17,004 nucleotides of DNA, taken from Candidatus Gastranaerophilales bacterium (GTDB lineage Bacteria; Cyanobacteriota; Vampirovibrionia; Gastranaerophilales; Gastranaerophilaceae). The DNA lies in contig CALVEE010000063.1 in NCBI GenBank assembly GCA_944326495.1, positions 1 to 17,004 on the forward strand. Direction: 5' to 3'. Under the pieces are notes generated by a model. It saw only the letters and a program-made list of their open reading frames with translations, was not told the DNA's origin and searched no databases. Position 1 is the first letter of the stretch, and each line of letters opens with the position of its first letter. The translations under genes and the position numbers were made by a program. Below, in pieces: positions 7,843 to 13,417 of this stretch.

Positions 7843-9071
7843 TATTTTATCCCTACCGTTCTAGCAAGCGCATATTTATACTCTTTTGGTGCTCTGGTGA
7901 ATTTTACCAGAAGCTCGTCATTTGTATTTGCAAGTTCTAAATCTTCATCTTTTAAATTTTTTATCTCCGTAACCTGAGTGACAAATTTTTCAGACGGAGA
8001 AATTATTTCTATATCCTCATTCTTATTAAATTTATTTTTAGTTTTAATTTTAAAATATTCTCCGTCGAAATCGTGGATTTCGCACAAAAAGTCTGCTCCG
8101 GCAAGTCCTTTAGATATATCATAGCTGTAACCGTCTTTGGGGTAGCCTTCGCCTAAGTAAAAACCTGTTGTGTAACCGCGGTTTCCTACTTTTAAAAGCT
8201 CCTGATAATATTCTTCCATATCCGCATCAGGATTTTTCATAACGGTATCAATTGCTTCTCTATAAGCTTTTGCGACAGCAGAAACATAATAAAGACTCTT
8301 AGTTCTCCCTTCAACCTTAAACGAGTCAATTCCGGCTTCTATCATTTCTTTAAGGTGCCGCACAAGACAAAGGTCTTTTGTACTCAAAATATGCGTGCCC
8401 TTTTCGTTCTCTTCAATCTCGTAATACTGTCCGGGGCGGGTTTCTTCTACAAGCTTGTAGCTCCACCTGCAAGGCTGCGAGCAGTTTCCTGAATTAGCTT
8501 TCCTTTCGCCGTCGGTCGTGTAGTCGCTAAGCAGGCATCTTCCGGAGAATGAAACACATTGTGCGCCGTGAATAAAACATTCCAATTCCATTTCAGGAAC
8601 TTTTTCTTTAATCTCCGCAACATCTTTTATCGGGAGTTCTCTTGCTAAGATAGCTCTTGTTGCTCCGATATCCTGCCAGAACCTTACTGCTTCATAGTTT
8701 AAAATATTTGCCTGCGTGCTTACGTGAATATCCGTATCAGGCATATATTTTTTAGCCATACGCATAATCCCGACATCGCTTATAATCAAAGCATCCGGAT
8801 TAGATTCGACAATTTTATCCATACAGCTTTCTAAAAGTTTTATATCGCTGTTAAAGGGGTAAATATTTAGTGTAAGGTAAGCTTTTGCGCCCATTTCTCT
8901 TGCGGTATCAATTGCATACTTCAAATTATCTAAAGTAATCAATTCCCCTTTGCGCATAGCTCTCAAACTAAAATCTACCACGCCTAAATACACAGCATCC
9001 GCGCCGTATTTAATGGCATACTTAAGTTTTTCAATATTACCTGCAGGCATTAATAATTCTGGTCTATTCAT
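7842..9071 (-). CDS. U32-family protein (TrhP/RlhA/UbiU group), probable RNA hydroxylation factor
   Basis: The protein is 409 residues long. The start PELLMPAGNIEKLKYAIKYG and GADAVYLG is typical of the group, and the U32 signature ECFIHGAQCVSFSGRCLLS lies at 164-182. Cysteines C172, C179, C197 (NCSQPCRW) and C235 have nearly the spacing of the four cysteines that bind a [4Fe-4S] cluster in UbiU. HVSTQANI and DSFKVEGRTKSLYYV are other family blocks. Annotated historically as collagenase-like peptidases, characterised members act in prephenate-dependent tRNA U34 hydroxylation (TrhP/YegQ, Bacillus YrrN/YrrO), in 23S rRNA C2501 hydroxylation (RlhA) or in ubiquinone synthesis (UbiU/V). The TrhP-like N-terminus and size favour tRNA modification, but I withhold a symbol. 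It follows the DUF4127 gene by 12 nt and overlaps the YqeG start by 1 nt. Confidence 0.88.
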   Translation of the reverse strand: MNRPELLMPAGNIEKLKYAIKYGADAVYLGVVDFSLRAMRKGELITLDNLKYAIDTAREMGAKAYLTLNIYPFNSDIKLLESCMDKIVESNPDALIISDVGIMRMAKKYMPDTDIHVSTQANILNYEAVRFWQDIGATRAILARELPIKDVAEIKEKVPEMELECFIHGAQCVSFSGRCLLSDYTTDGERKANSGNCSQPCRWSYKLVEETRPGQYYEIEENEKGTHILSTKDLCLVRHLKEMIEAGIDSFKVEGRTKSLYYVSAVAKAYREAIDTVMKNPDADMEEYYQELLKVGNRGYTTGFYLGEGYPKDGYSYDISKGLAGADFLCEIHDFDGEYFKIKTKNKFNKNEDIEIISPSEKFVTQVTEIKNLKDEDLELANTNDELLVKFTRAPKEYKYALARTVGIK

Positions 9072-9083
9072 AATTTGATACTA

Positions 9084-10400
9084 TCATAAACCAACTTCTA
9101 TCTCAAATTTCCTGTTCCAAGGGTAAGTATATTTGATTGGTTCGGAAAATTTACAGTCAAAGATTTGGAAAAGTTCAGCTTCATAAGGTTTCATCAAAGC
9201 TTTAATATCGCAAGGCGACTCTATTTGCTCCCTGATATTTGCCTGATATGCCCAGTCATCAAGAAATCTTATAAGCTGCAGCTTTTTAAAGGCAAATTCA
9301 TTATATTCTTTTGCACCCCATTTTACTTTTACCCCTGCAAGCAGACTGCCTAACGTATTTGCGCTTGTATTCCAGCCTGCGTAGCCGTAAAAATTCTTAA
9401 AATCCGTTTTTTCTAAAACCTGTTTAACAAAAGCATTATCCGCTCCGTTTGCAAACCTTACATCTGCTATACAATAAGGTTTATCGGGCGGAGTAAATGT
9501 TCTTGAATAAGGTTTTGTCTCCCAGCCCATCACAAGTTCGCCCTGCTTTTCAATAAAGTTATTAACAACAAGAACGATATCCGCCTCTTCTTTAGATTTT
9601 GCAAGTTTAAACCCGCCAAGTTCAATCTGGCCGAGTACGGATTTTTCAATTGATACATCTTCGTAATTAGAAATACAATTTTTATATTCAGGCTCGGTGA
9701 ATTCGGGATAAATTGCAATCTCTTTTTCTATCGCGCGTGAAAGCAGAGAGAGCGGAATTTCATCTGCGCCGGTTTTTGTTCTTCCGCCAAGACGCTCCAG
9801 CTCTTTTGCTTCTTCAACGTTAAAACCGCATTCCGCACAATCGTCTTTAGAAAAAATCAGAGTATCAAATAAACCCTCTTTCTGCCATTCAAGATAAAGT
9901 TTATTTATTTCAAAATTCCTCTTTCTTGTATTTAAGTAATCCTTTATTATTTCATCAGGAATATCACTCTTATTTTTTCCGCCGGAGAAAGAGTATTCAA
10001 AAATCTTTTTACCCCAATCTTTCCAGTATTCTTTTTCTTCTTCGTTATAATTATTATTAGAAATCCGCATTATGCTTGAAAAGGCATAGACTTTTTTGTT
10101 TTTTAAAAGCGGTTTTAGTCTTGCAGTCCGTCCTTTTAACTCTTCAAAACTCTCTGTCCCTCTCCTTGAAGGAATGAGTCCTCCATAAGTTATAGTATCC
10201 AGAGATAAAATCATTGCATTAACATCTGATAAACTCTCAAGCCATGTAAAAAGATGTTCAATATCGGCTGTTTCTCTAAGTCCGCCAAGCCACTTTCTAT
10301 CAGGAAGTATAAGCTCAATAGAAGAATCTATCGCACAGATATCATTTGCAAGACTATAACATACAGGACGATTATCTATAGGTAAAAATGCTATTTTCAT
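9084..10400 (-). CDS. DUF4127-family protein
   Basis: The 438-residue soluble protein begins MKIAFLPIDNRPVCYSLAND and continues with LILPDRKWLGG, then WLESLSDVNAMILSLDTITYGGLIPSR. These D-x-R-P, LSLD and YGGL-SR blocks are what I know from the DUF4127 family (Pfam). The function of the family is not established to my knowledge. Later blocks include SIMRISNNNYNEEEKEYW, an Asp/Glu-rich middle and GYAGWNTSANTLGSLLAG at about 340-357. No signal peptide or membrane segment is visible. The ATG at 10400 has no clear Shine-Dalgarno sequence. It leads the operon with the U32 and YqeG genes (12-nt gap to U32). The neighbours suggest a link to RNA modification or lipid metabolism, but co-location alone does not show it. 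Confidence 0.85.
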   Translation of the reverse strand: MKIAFLPIDNRPVCYSLANDICAIDSSIELILPDRKWLGGLRETADIEHLFTWLESLSDVNAMILSLDTITYGGLIPSRRGTESFEELKGRTARLKPLLKNKKVYAFSSIMRISNNNYNEEEKEYWKDWGKKIFEYSFSGGKNKSDIPDEIIKDYLNTRKRNFEINKLYLEWQKEGLFDTLIFSKDDCAECGFNVEEAKELERLGGRTKTGADEIPLSLLSRAIEKEIAIYPEFTEPEYKNCISNYEDVSIEKSVLGQIELGGFKLAKSKEEADIVLVVNNFIEKQGELVMGWETKPYSRTFTPPDKPYCIADVRFANGADNAFVKQVLEKTDFKNFYGYAGWNTSANTLGSLLAGVKVKWGAKEYNEFAFKKLQLIRFLDDWAYQANIREQIESPCDIKALMKPYEAELFQIFDCKFSEPIKYTYPWNRKFEIEVGL

Positions 10401-10548
10401 TGTTTAATCGTAACATAAAATTCTTTATTGTTTTTGGATTTTTACTTGTTTATGTTAAATTTTGTAACAATACATTTAAAATCATTAAAGTTTTTGAGAA
10501 TTTTGCCGTTAAAAGAAGATGTAAGATTAACAATATTAAGTTATATCC

Positions 10549-10578
10549 AATGTCACATAATACATATTGTGGTGCTAC
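10549..10578 (-). repeat. dif-like palindrome, copy 1 (one arm diverged)
   Basis: The plus strand reads ATGTCACATAA, then TACATA, then TTGTGGTGCTA, an 11-6-11 layout. The left arm and centre match copy 2 (10662 onward) in the same orientation with two changes over 22 bp, while the far arm differs. On the minus strand the conserved arm is TTATGTGACAT, close to the XerD arm of E. coli dif (TTATGTTAAAT). In Xer sites that arm is typically the better conserved. Confidence 0.55.
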
Positions 10579-10596
10579 GCACGTAGAAGACTGGTC

Positions 10597-10649
10597 GACA
10601 GGCATTCCATCTAAAGACTACCAGATAATATTTGGCCTACAGGCCTGTC
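10597..10649. repeat. short inverted repeat between palindromes 1 and 2
   Basis: GACAGGC (10597-10603) and GCCTGTC (10643-10649) are perfect inverted arms. Inside them ATCT and AGAT can pair further in, and ACAGGCCTGT within the right side is itself a perfect palindrome. The 85-bp segment bounded by palindromes 1 and 2 could be a tiny cassette or repeat, or a small hairpin RNA. The arms are short. Confidence 0.3.
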
Positions 10650-10657
10650 TCAATGTG

Positions 10658-10695
10658 CCCTAATGTAACATAATACCTATTGTGTTACATTAGGG
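10658..10695. repeat. dif-like palindrome, copy 2 (18-bp arms)
   Basis: Arms 10658-10675 and 10678-10695 are complementary at 17 of 18 positions around a 2-bp centre (CC). In 11-6-11 form the arms are ATGTAACATAA and TTGTGTTACAT around TACCTA. Its reverse complement is identical to copy 3 over 29 bp (11076-11104). A palindrome this long is far beyond chance. The Xer-site reading rests on the arm similarity to dif, and an operator for a dimeric protein is the alternative. Confidence 0.7.
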
Positions 10696-10720
10696 GTAAA
10701 AGCAAGACAAGGAGCTAATC

Positions 10721-10762
10721 ATGGACACAAAGACATATAAAAGAAATTATCTTCCACCCTAA
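10721..10762 (+). CDS. 13-codon mini reading frame with a strong ribosome site (leader peptide or truncated gene start)
   Basis: AAGGAG (10709-10714) sits 6 nt before an ATG that opens MDTKTYKRNYLPP and a TAA at 10760-10762. The stop falls where the GC-rich hairpin segment begins (CCACCCTAACCCTCCCC). It may be the stump of a gene interrupted by insertion of that segment, or a short leader peptide. Nothing else supports expression. Confidence 0.25.
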   Translation: MDTKTYKRNYLPP

Positions 10763-10941
10763 CCCTCCCCCGTGGAGAGGGGATGCGCGGAACTTGTTGG
10801 CTGGGCACAATAAATAACAAGGCGCACGCCGCGAACGTGATGCGTAAGCATCGATAGTGAGCGTAAAAGAGCCGGTTCACCGGCTTAGCCTCGGAGGTTA
10901 AGCGCCAAATTGCCCCAATGCCCGTCAGGGCATAGAAAACA
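10763..10941. ncRNA. GC-rich multi-hairpin segment, candidate structured RNA or non-autonomous mobile element
   Basis: In AT-rich surroundings this stretch is about half GC and folds readily. Hairpins, all perfect, are GATGC-GTAA-GCATC (10839-10852, a GNRA loop on the plus strand), AGCCGG-TTCA-CCGGCT (10870-10885) and ATGCCC-GTCA-GGGCAT (10918-10933). CCCTC/GAGGG pairs at 10763-10781. GGCGC (10821-10825) can pair with GCGCC (10902-10906) to close a multi-branched loop round two of them. AGAAAACA/TGTTTTCT (10934-10955) follows. It matches no RNA family I know. The segment lies between exact inverted copies of the palindrome, so it may be a mobile passenger. Strand is undetermined; the GNRA loop favours plus. 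Confidence 0.4.
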
Positions 10942-10965
10942 GCCGCGTGTTTTCTCTTTCTTTTG

Positions 10966-11013
10966 CTCCTTTTCTTTCTCTTTTCTATCGCAAAAAAAGA
11001 GAAAGAAAAGGAG
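10966..11013. repeat. 19-bp perfect hairpin with pyrimidine and purine arms
   Basis: The arm at 10966-10984 (all C and T) is exactly complementary to the arm at 10995-11013 (all A and G), with the 10-base loop CTATCGCAAA. It lies at the right end of the GC-rich segment. On neither strand is it followed by a T-run like that of a classic terminator, although the stem itself is very stable. It could protect the end of an RNA or mark the end of a mobile repeat. Confidence 0.65.
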
Positions 11014-11075
11014 AGGATAAATATAAGGTTAAAAGCCAATATACAAAAGTAATAGAACCTTCAAAACAAAAAACC

Positions 11076-11104
11076 AATGTAACACAATAGGTATTATGTT
11101 ACAT
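11076..11104 (+). repeat. dif-like palindrome, copy 3 (exact inverse of copy 2)
   Basis: The plus strand reads ATGTAACACAA, then TAGGTA, then TTATGTTACAT. Over 29 bp it is the exact reverse complement of 10663-10691. The right arm differs from the E. coli dif XerD arm TTATGTTAAAT at one base. It ends 67 bp before the start codon of the first paralogue gene, and the duplicated leader begins inside it. Confidence 0.65.
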
Positions 11105-11618
11105 AAAACGTAACACAAATTAGCCAATTTATAGAAATCAAATCAATAAAACATAAGAAAGGAGTACATTAATGGTAGATTTGAGTAAAGTTTCAGAAGC
11201 GGTCAGAAAATTTGTTGATGAGACTGCAAAGCTCGATGGAAGCAAAAAAGAAATTGATACCAGACAAGAGTATGACAAATTAGGAGAATATCTTTCCGGG
11301 AATCAAGAAAACAAGAATACACACGAAAAAGAATTCATTCAGAGCTTTATGATTGAATACGAAACAAAAACCAAAAAGCAAGAACTTGAGGCAGAAAAGA
11401 AAAAGATTGAAGAATCCACAACTGATAATGTCAAAGAAAGTGTCAAAAAAATTGCTAAACGCCTCTGTAATAAGAAAAAAATCGATGCAGATGAAGAAGC
11501 ACAAGCCCTTGCTTTAATGCTTAGAAATACTAAAGGCGACTTGAATAAAGCCGATATTGAATACATAAAAAATATTCTGATTGAAAACGGATATAAATCG
11601 TATATTCCAAAAGAACAA
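11091..11618 (+). repeat. direct repeat unit 1: leader plus first 149 codons
   Basis: This 528-bp unit recurs at 12026-12553, 935 bp downstream. The 81-bp leader differs at about 6 positions, and the coding part changes 11 of 149 residues along with silent differences. Similarity stops abruptly at codon 149 and, on the left, within the palindrome. The unit therefore marks a duplication whose right edge falls at a domain boundary. Confidence 0.85.
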
Positions 11619-11939
11619 AAACAACCTGAAGAAAATATCCCTAAAGAATCTCCTCAACCGGATGTCCGCAACCATTGGGAAACTGGAGAAAAGGTATTTA
11701 AAAAACTATACTATCGTAATACATGGCAAGGTGTAGTTGAAAAGCTTTTTCCGGATTTAATTGAAGAGGGTTACTCAAAAAGAGAGCTTATAACTGCATT
11801 TAAGATCTATTTGGCTCAAGGAAATGTTGAAACTTTATATAAGCTAAAAACCAGTGCTGAAATATCACCTGAAAAACTAGTAAAAAAACTAGCTAGAATA
11901 CCAACACGTGATGAAATGATTAAAATTTTAGAAAAATGA
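11172..11939 (+). CDS. paralogue A: conserved N-terminal domain with a short unique C-terminal domain, function unknown
   Basis: The 255-residue protein is highly charged and helical and has no signal peptide or membrane segment. Residues 1-149 form the domain shared with paralogue B (about 93% identical): MVDLSKVSEAVRKFV, then a charged heptad-like helix (about 60-95, coiled-coil-like) and a helical end KGDLNKADIEYIKNILIENG. A short proline-rich link (about 150-164) leads to a unique helical C-terminal domain (about 165-255) containing NTWQGVVEKLFPDLIEEGY; it faintly recalls a degenerate LysM-like repeat, but I would not name it. AAAGGAG lies 7 nt before the ATG. A dif-like palindrome lies just upstream, and a terminator follows. 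The constant front with a variable back resembles polymorphic effector, adaptor or receptor families. Confidence 0.8.
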   Translation: MVDLSKVSEAVRKFVDETAKLDGSKKEIDTRQEYDKLGEYLSGNQENKNTHEKEFIQSFMIEYETKTKKQELEAEKKKIEESTTDNVKESVKKIAKRLCNKKKIDADEEAQALALMLRNTKGDLNKADIEYIKNILIENGYKSYIPKEQKQPEENIPKESPQPDVRNHWETGEKVFKKLYYRNTWQGVVEKLFPDLIEEGYSKRELITAFKIYLAQGNVETLYKLKTSAEISPEKLVKKLARIPTRDEMIKILEK

Positions 11940-11950
11940 TCGATTCTCAG

Positions 11951-11982
11951 AAAACTCTAGGTTTTGTATGATGGAGTTTTTT
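11951..11982 (+). terminator. intrinsic terminator of paralogue A
   Basis: AAAACTC (11951-11957) and GAGTTTT (11974-11980) form a 7-bp stem with a 16-base loop, and the T-run continues to 11982. It begins 11 nt after the stop codon. The stem is modest in GC, so termination may be partial. Confidence 0.5.
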
Positions 11983-12025
11983 GTCTAACATTTTAAAAAG
12001 TTATATTTTACCAAAGATATTATTT

Positions 12026-12553
12026 GTATTATGTAGCATAAAACATAACACAAATTAGCCAATTTATAGAAATCAAATCAATAACACACAAGAAAGGAGT
12101 ACATTTATGGTAGATTTGAGTAAAGTTTCAGAAGCAGTCAGAAAATTTGTTGCAGAGACTGCAAAGCTCGATGGGAGCAAAAAAGAAATTGATACCAGGC
12201 AAGAGTATGATAAGTTGGGAGAATATCTTGCCGGTAATCAAGAAAACATGAGTACGCACGAAAAAGAATTCATTCAAGGCTTTATGATTGAATACGAAAC
12301 AAAAGCCCAAAAGAAAGAACTTGAGGCAGAAAAGAAAAAGATTGAAGAATCTACAACAGATAACGTCAAAGAAAGTGTCAAAAAAATTGCCAAACGCCTA
12401 AGTAATAAGAAAAAAATTGATGCTGACGAAGAAGCTCAGGCTCTTGCTTTAATGCTTAGAAATACCAAAGGCGATTTAAATAAAGCAGATATTGAATACA
12501 TCAAAAATATTTTGATTGAAAATGGATATGAGTCATATATTCCAAACGAACAA
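12026..12553 (+). repeat. direct repeat unit 2, starting in a half-copy of the palindrome
   Basis: This is the second copy of the leader plus 149 codons of unit 1. Its left edge, GTATTATGTAGCAT, corresponds to the centre and right arm of copy 3; the left arm is not recognisable (AAGATATTATTT precedes it). The palindrome thus survives here only as a half site, which is what an old recombination or a decaying duplication would leave. Confidence 0.8.
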
Positions 12554-13372
12554 GAGCCAGTAGAAACTACCCCTAAAGAACCTCCTCAACCGGAAGAAAA
12601 GAGTCCGCAGGATGCAAGGAAGGGAAATTCTTCGGAGGAGCCTGCTCCGGCACAGGGAGGCAATACACCAAGAGAAACAGCAAAGCCTGCTCCGGCGCAA
12701 GAAGGTGAGAGTCCGAAAGATACCCCAAGAACAGACATTGCACCCAAGAACCCGGGTAAAACAAAACCTAAATCAAAAATTAGACCGGATAAACCGGAAC
12801 CTGACAAAAAAGTCGATCCGGAAAAAACGCTGCCAGATCAGAAACAACCTGAGTCAAATATAGCTCCGGAAATGCAGCCCGACCAACCTCAAGAACCCAC
12901 TACCACGAATAAACCTCTTCCGCACGTTACCGAGGGCGGAAGAAATAAAGGCCTAAAACTAGCAAATATGGTTATTGGTGAAATAAACTCGAATTATGCT
13001 GACAATAAAAAGATAAAAGCCTGTTTAAGGTGTGTTGATACAGACTCTGCCCATACTTTTATCGGACAGTTTGCAAATAAGATTAGAGGTGGACTTAACC
13101 AAGAAGTCTTTTCAATAAGTGATTTATTTAACAAAATTGACTACAGTGACACTTTGTATGTAATGAAAGCGTTACTAGAGCAGGCAAAAAATATGGGCTT
13201 AGAATCAAATGCTGCATATAAAGCTCTTGAATCAGAAATAAAATATGGCGAAGAAGCTTTCAATAGGGGAACAGAAGTTGACCCTAAAGAAAGAACTCAA
13301 AGAAAAGCTGATGGCATTGTAAATTGGCTGTATAATGAAATGAGCAGAACATTGGCTAGTGCAGGAAATTAA
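12107..13372 (+). CDS. paralogue B: same N-terminal domain, long proline-rich linker and a different C-terminal domain
   Basis: The protein is 421 residues long. Residues 1-149 match paralogue A at 138 of 149 positions. Residues about 150-275 are a Pro/Glu/Lys-rich, surely disordered linker with an imperfect repeat (EEPAPAQGG and KPAPAQEGE). Residues about 278-421 form a helical domain (GLKLANMVIGEINSNYADNK ... ADGIVNWLYNEMSRTLASAG) with no similarity to the end of paralogue A. No signal peptide or membrane segment is visible. AAAGGAG lies 7 nt before the ATG, and a strong terminator follows the stop. I recognise no family. The long linker suggests that the two ends act on different partners or that the C-terminal domain is displayed at a distance. 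Confidence 0.82.
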   Translation: MVDLSKVSEAVRKFVAETAKLDGSKKEIDTRQEYDKLGEYLAGNQENMSTHEKEFIQGFMIEYETKAQKKELEAEKKKIEESTTDNVKESVKKIAKRLSNKKKIDADEEAQALALMLRNTKGDLNKADIEYIKNILIENGYESYIPNEQEPVETTPKEPPQPEEKSPQDARKGNSSEEPAPAQGGNTPRETAKPAPAQEGESPKDTPRTDIAPKNPGKTKPKSKIRPDKPEPDKKVDPEKTLPDQKQPESNIAPEMQPDQPQEPTTTNKPLPHVTEGGRNKGLKLANMVIGEINSNYADNKKIKACLRCVDTDSAHTFIGQFANKIRGGLNQEVFSISDLFNKIDYSDTLYVMKALLEQAKNMGLESNAAYKALESEIKYGEEAFNRGTEVDPKERTQRKADGIVNWLYNEMSRTLASAGN

Positions 13373-13376
13373 AATA
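13116..13376. terminator. strong bidirectional terminator between convergent genes (13376-13116 is listed reversed; see evidence: span 13376-13416 region, stem 13379-13411)
   Basis: The stem is 15 bp and perfect: AAATGGGGCGATTCA (13379-13393) with TGAATCGCCCCATTT (13397-13411), loop TTC. T-rich sequence follows on the plus strand (TGTTTATT), and on the minus strand the stem is followed by GTTATTTT. It lies 6 nt after the paralogue B stop and 6 nt beyond the end of the convergent AMIN gene, so it can serve both. The correct span is 13379-13411. Confidence 0.9.
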
Positions 13377-13417
13377 ACAAATGGGGCGATTCATTCTGAA
13401 TCGCCCCATTTTGTTTA

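Larger units (their letters stand above)
10401..11171. other. 771-bp gene-poor stretch with palindromes and a structured GC-rich segment
   Basis: I find no convincing protein gene here. From 10401 to 10548 the sequence is plain AT-rich spacer; it holds one isolated TTATGTTAAAT (10450-10460) without a matching partner arm. From 10549 onward come three related palindromes (10549, 10658 and 11076), a short inverted repeat (10597-10649), a 13-codon reading frame with a strong ribosome site (10721), a GC-rich hairpin series (10763-10941) and a 19-bp perfect hairpin (10966-11013). The leader of the first paralogue gene closes the stretch. The separate entries describe each. Confidence 0.6.

Noticed and set aside
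10450..10460. Exact TTATGTTAAAT, the E. coli dif XerD arm
   Set aside because: There is no partner arm at the required spacing, and an AT-rich 11-mer is likely by chance in spacer DNA.
10388..10663. 91-codon plus-strand reading frame overlapping the DUF4127 start
   Set aside because: It begins inside the opposite-strand gene, is mostly AT-rich Phe/Ile/Lys sequence and crosses palindrome 1. Its last 36 codons look less random but have no ribosome site before their ATG.
10719..11039. 106-codon minus-strand reading frame across the GC-rich segment
   Set aside because: It starts within the 19-bp hairpin and is made of hairpin arms, with a Ser/Phe/Lys/Arg-biased composition. No ribosome site is visible, and an RNA or repeat explains the sequence better.
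10549..12050. CRISPR array
   Set aside because: The repeats are few, unevenly spaced and in mixed orientation, and no cas genes are present.
11172..13372. Recent assembly duplication of the paralogues
   Set aside because: The copies differ at about 7% of positions, including silent sites, and have distinct C-terminal regions, so they are true separate genes.
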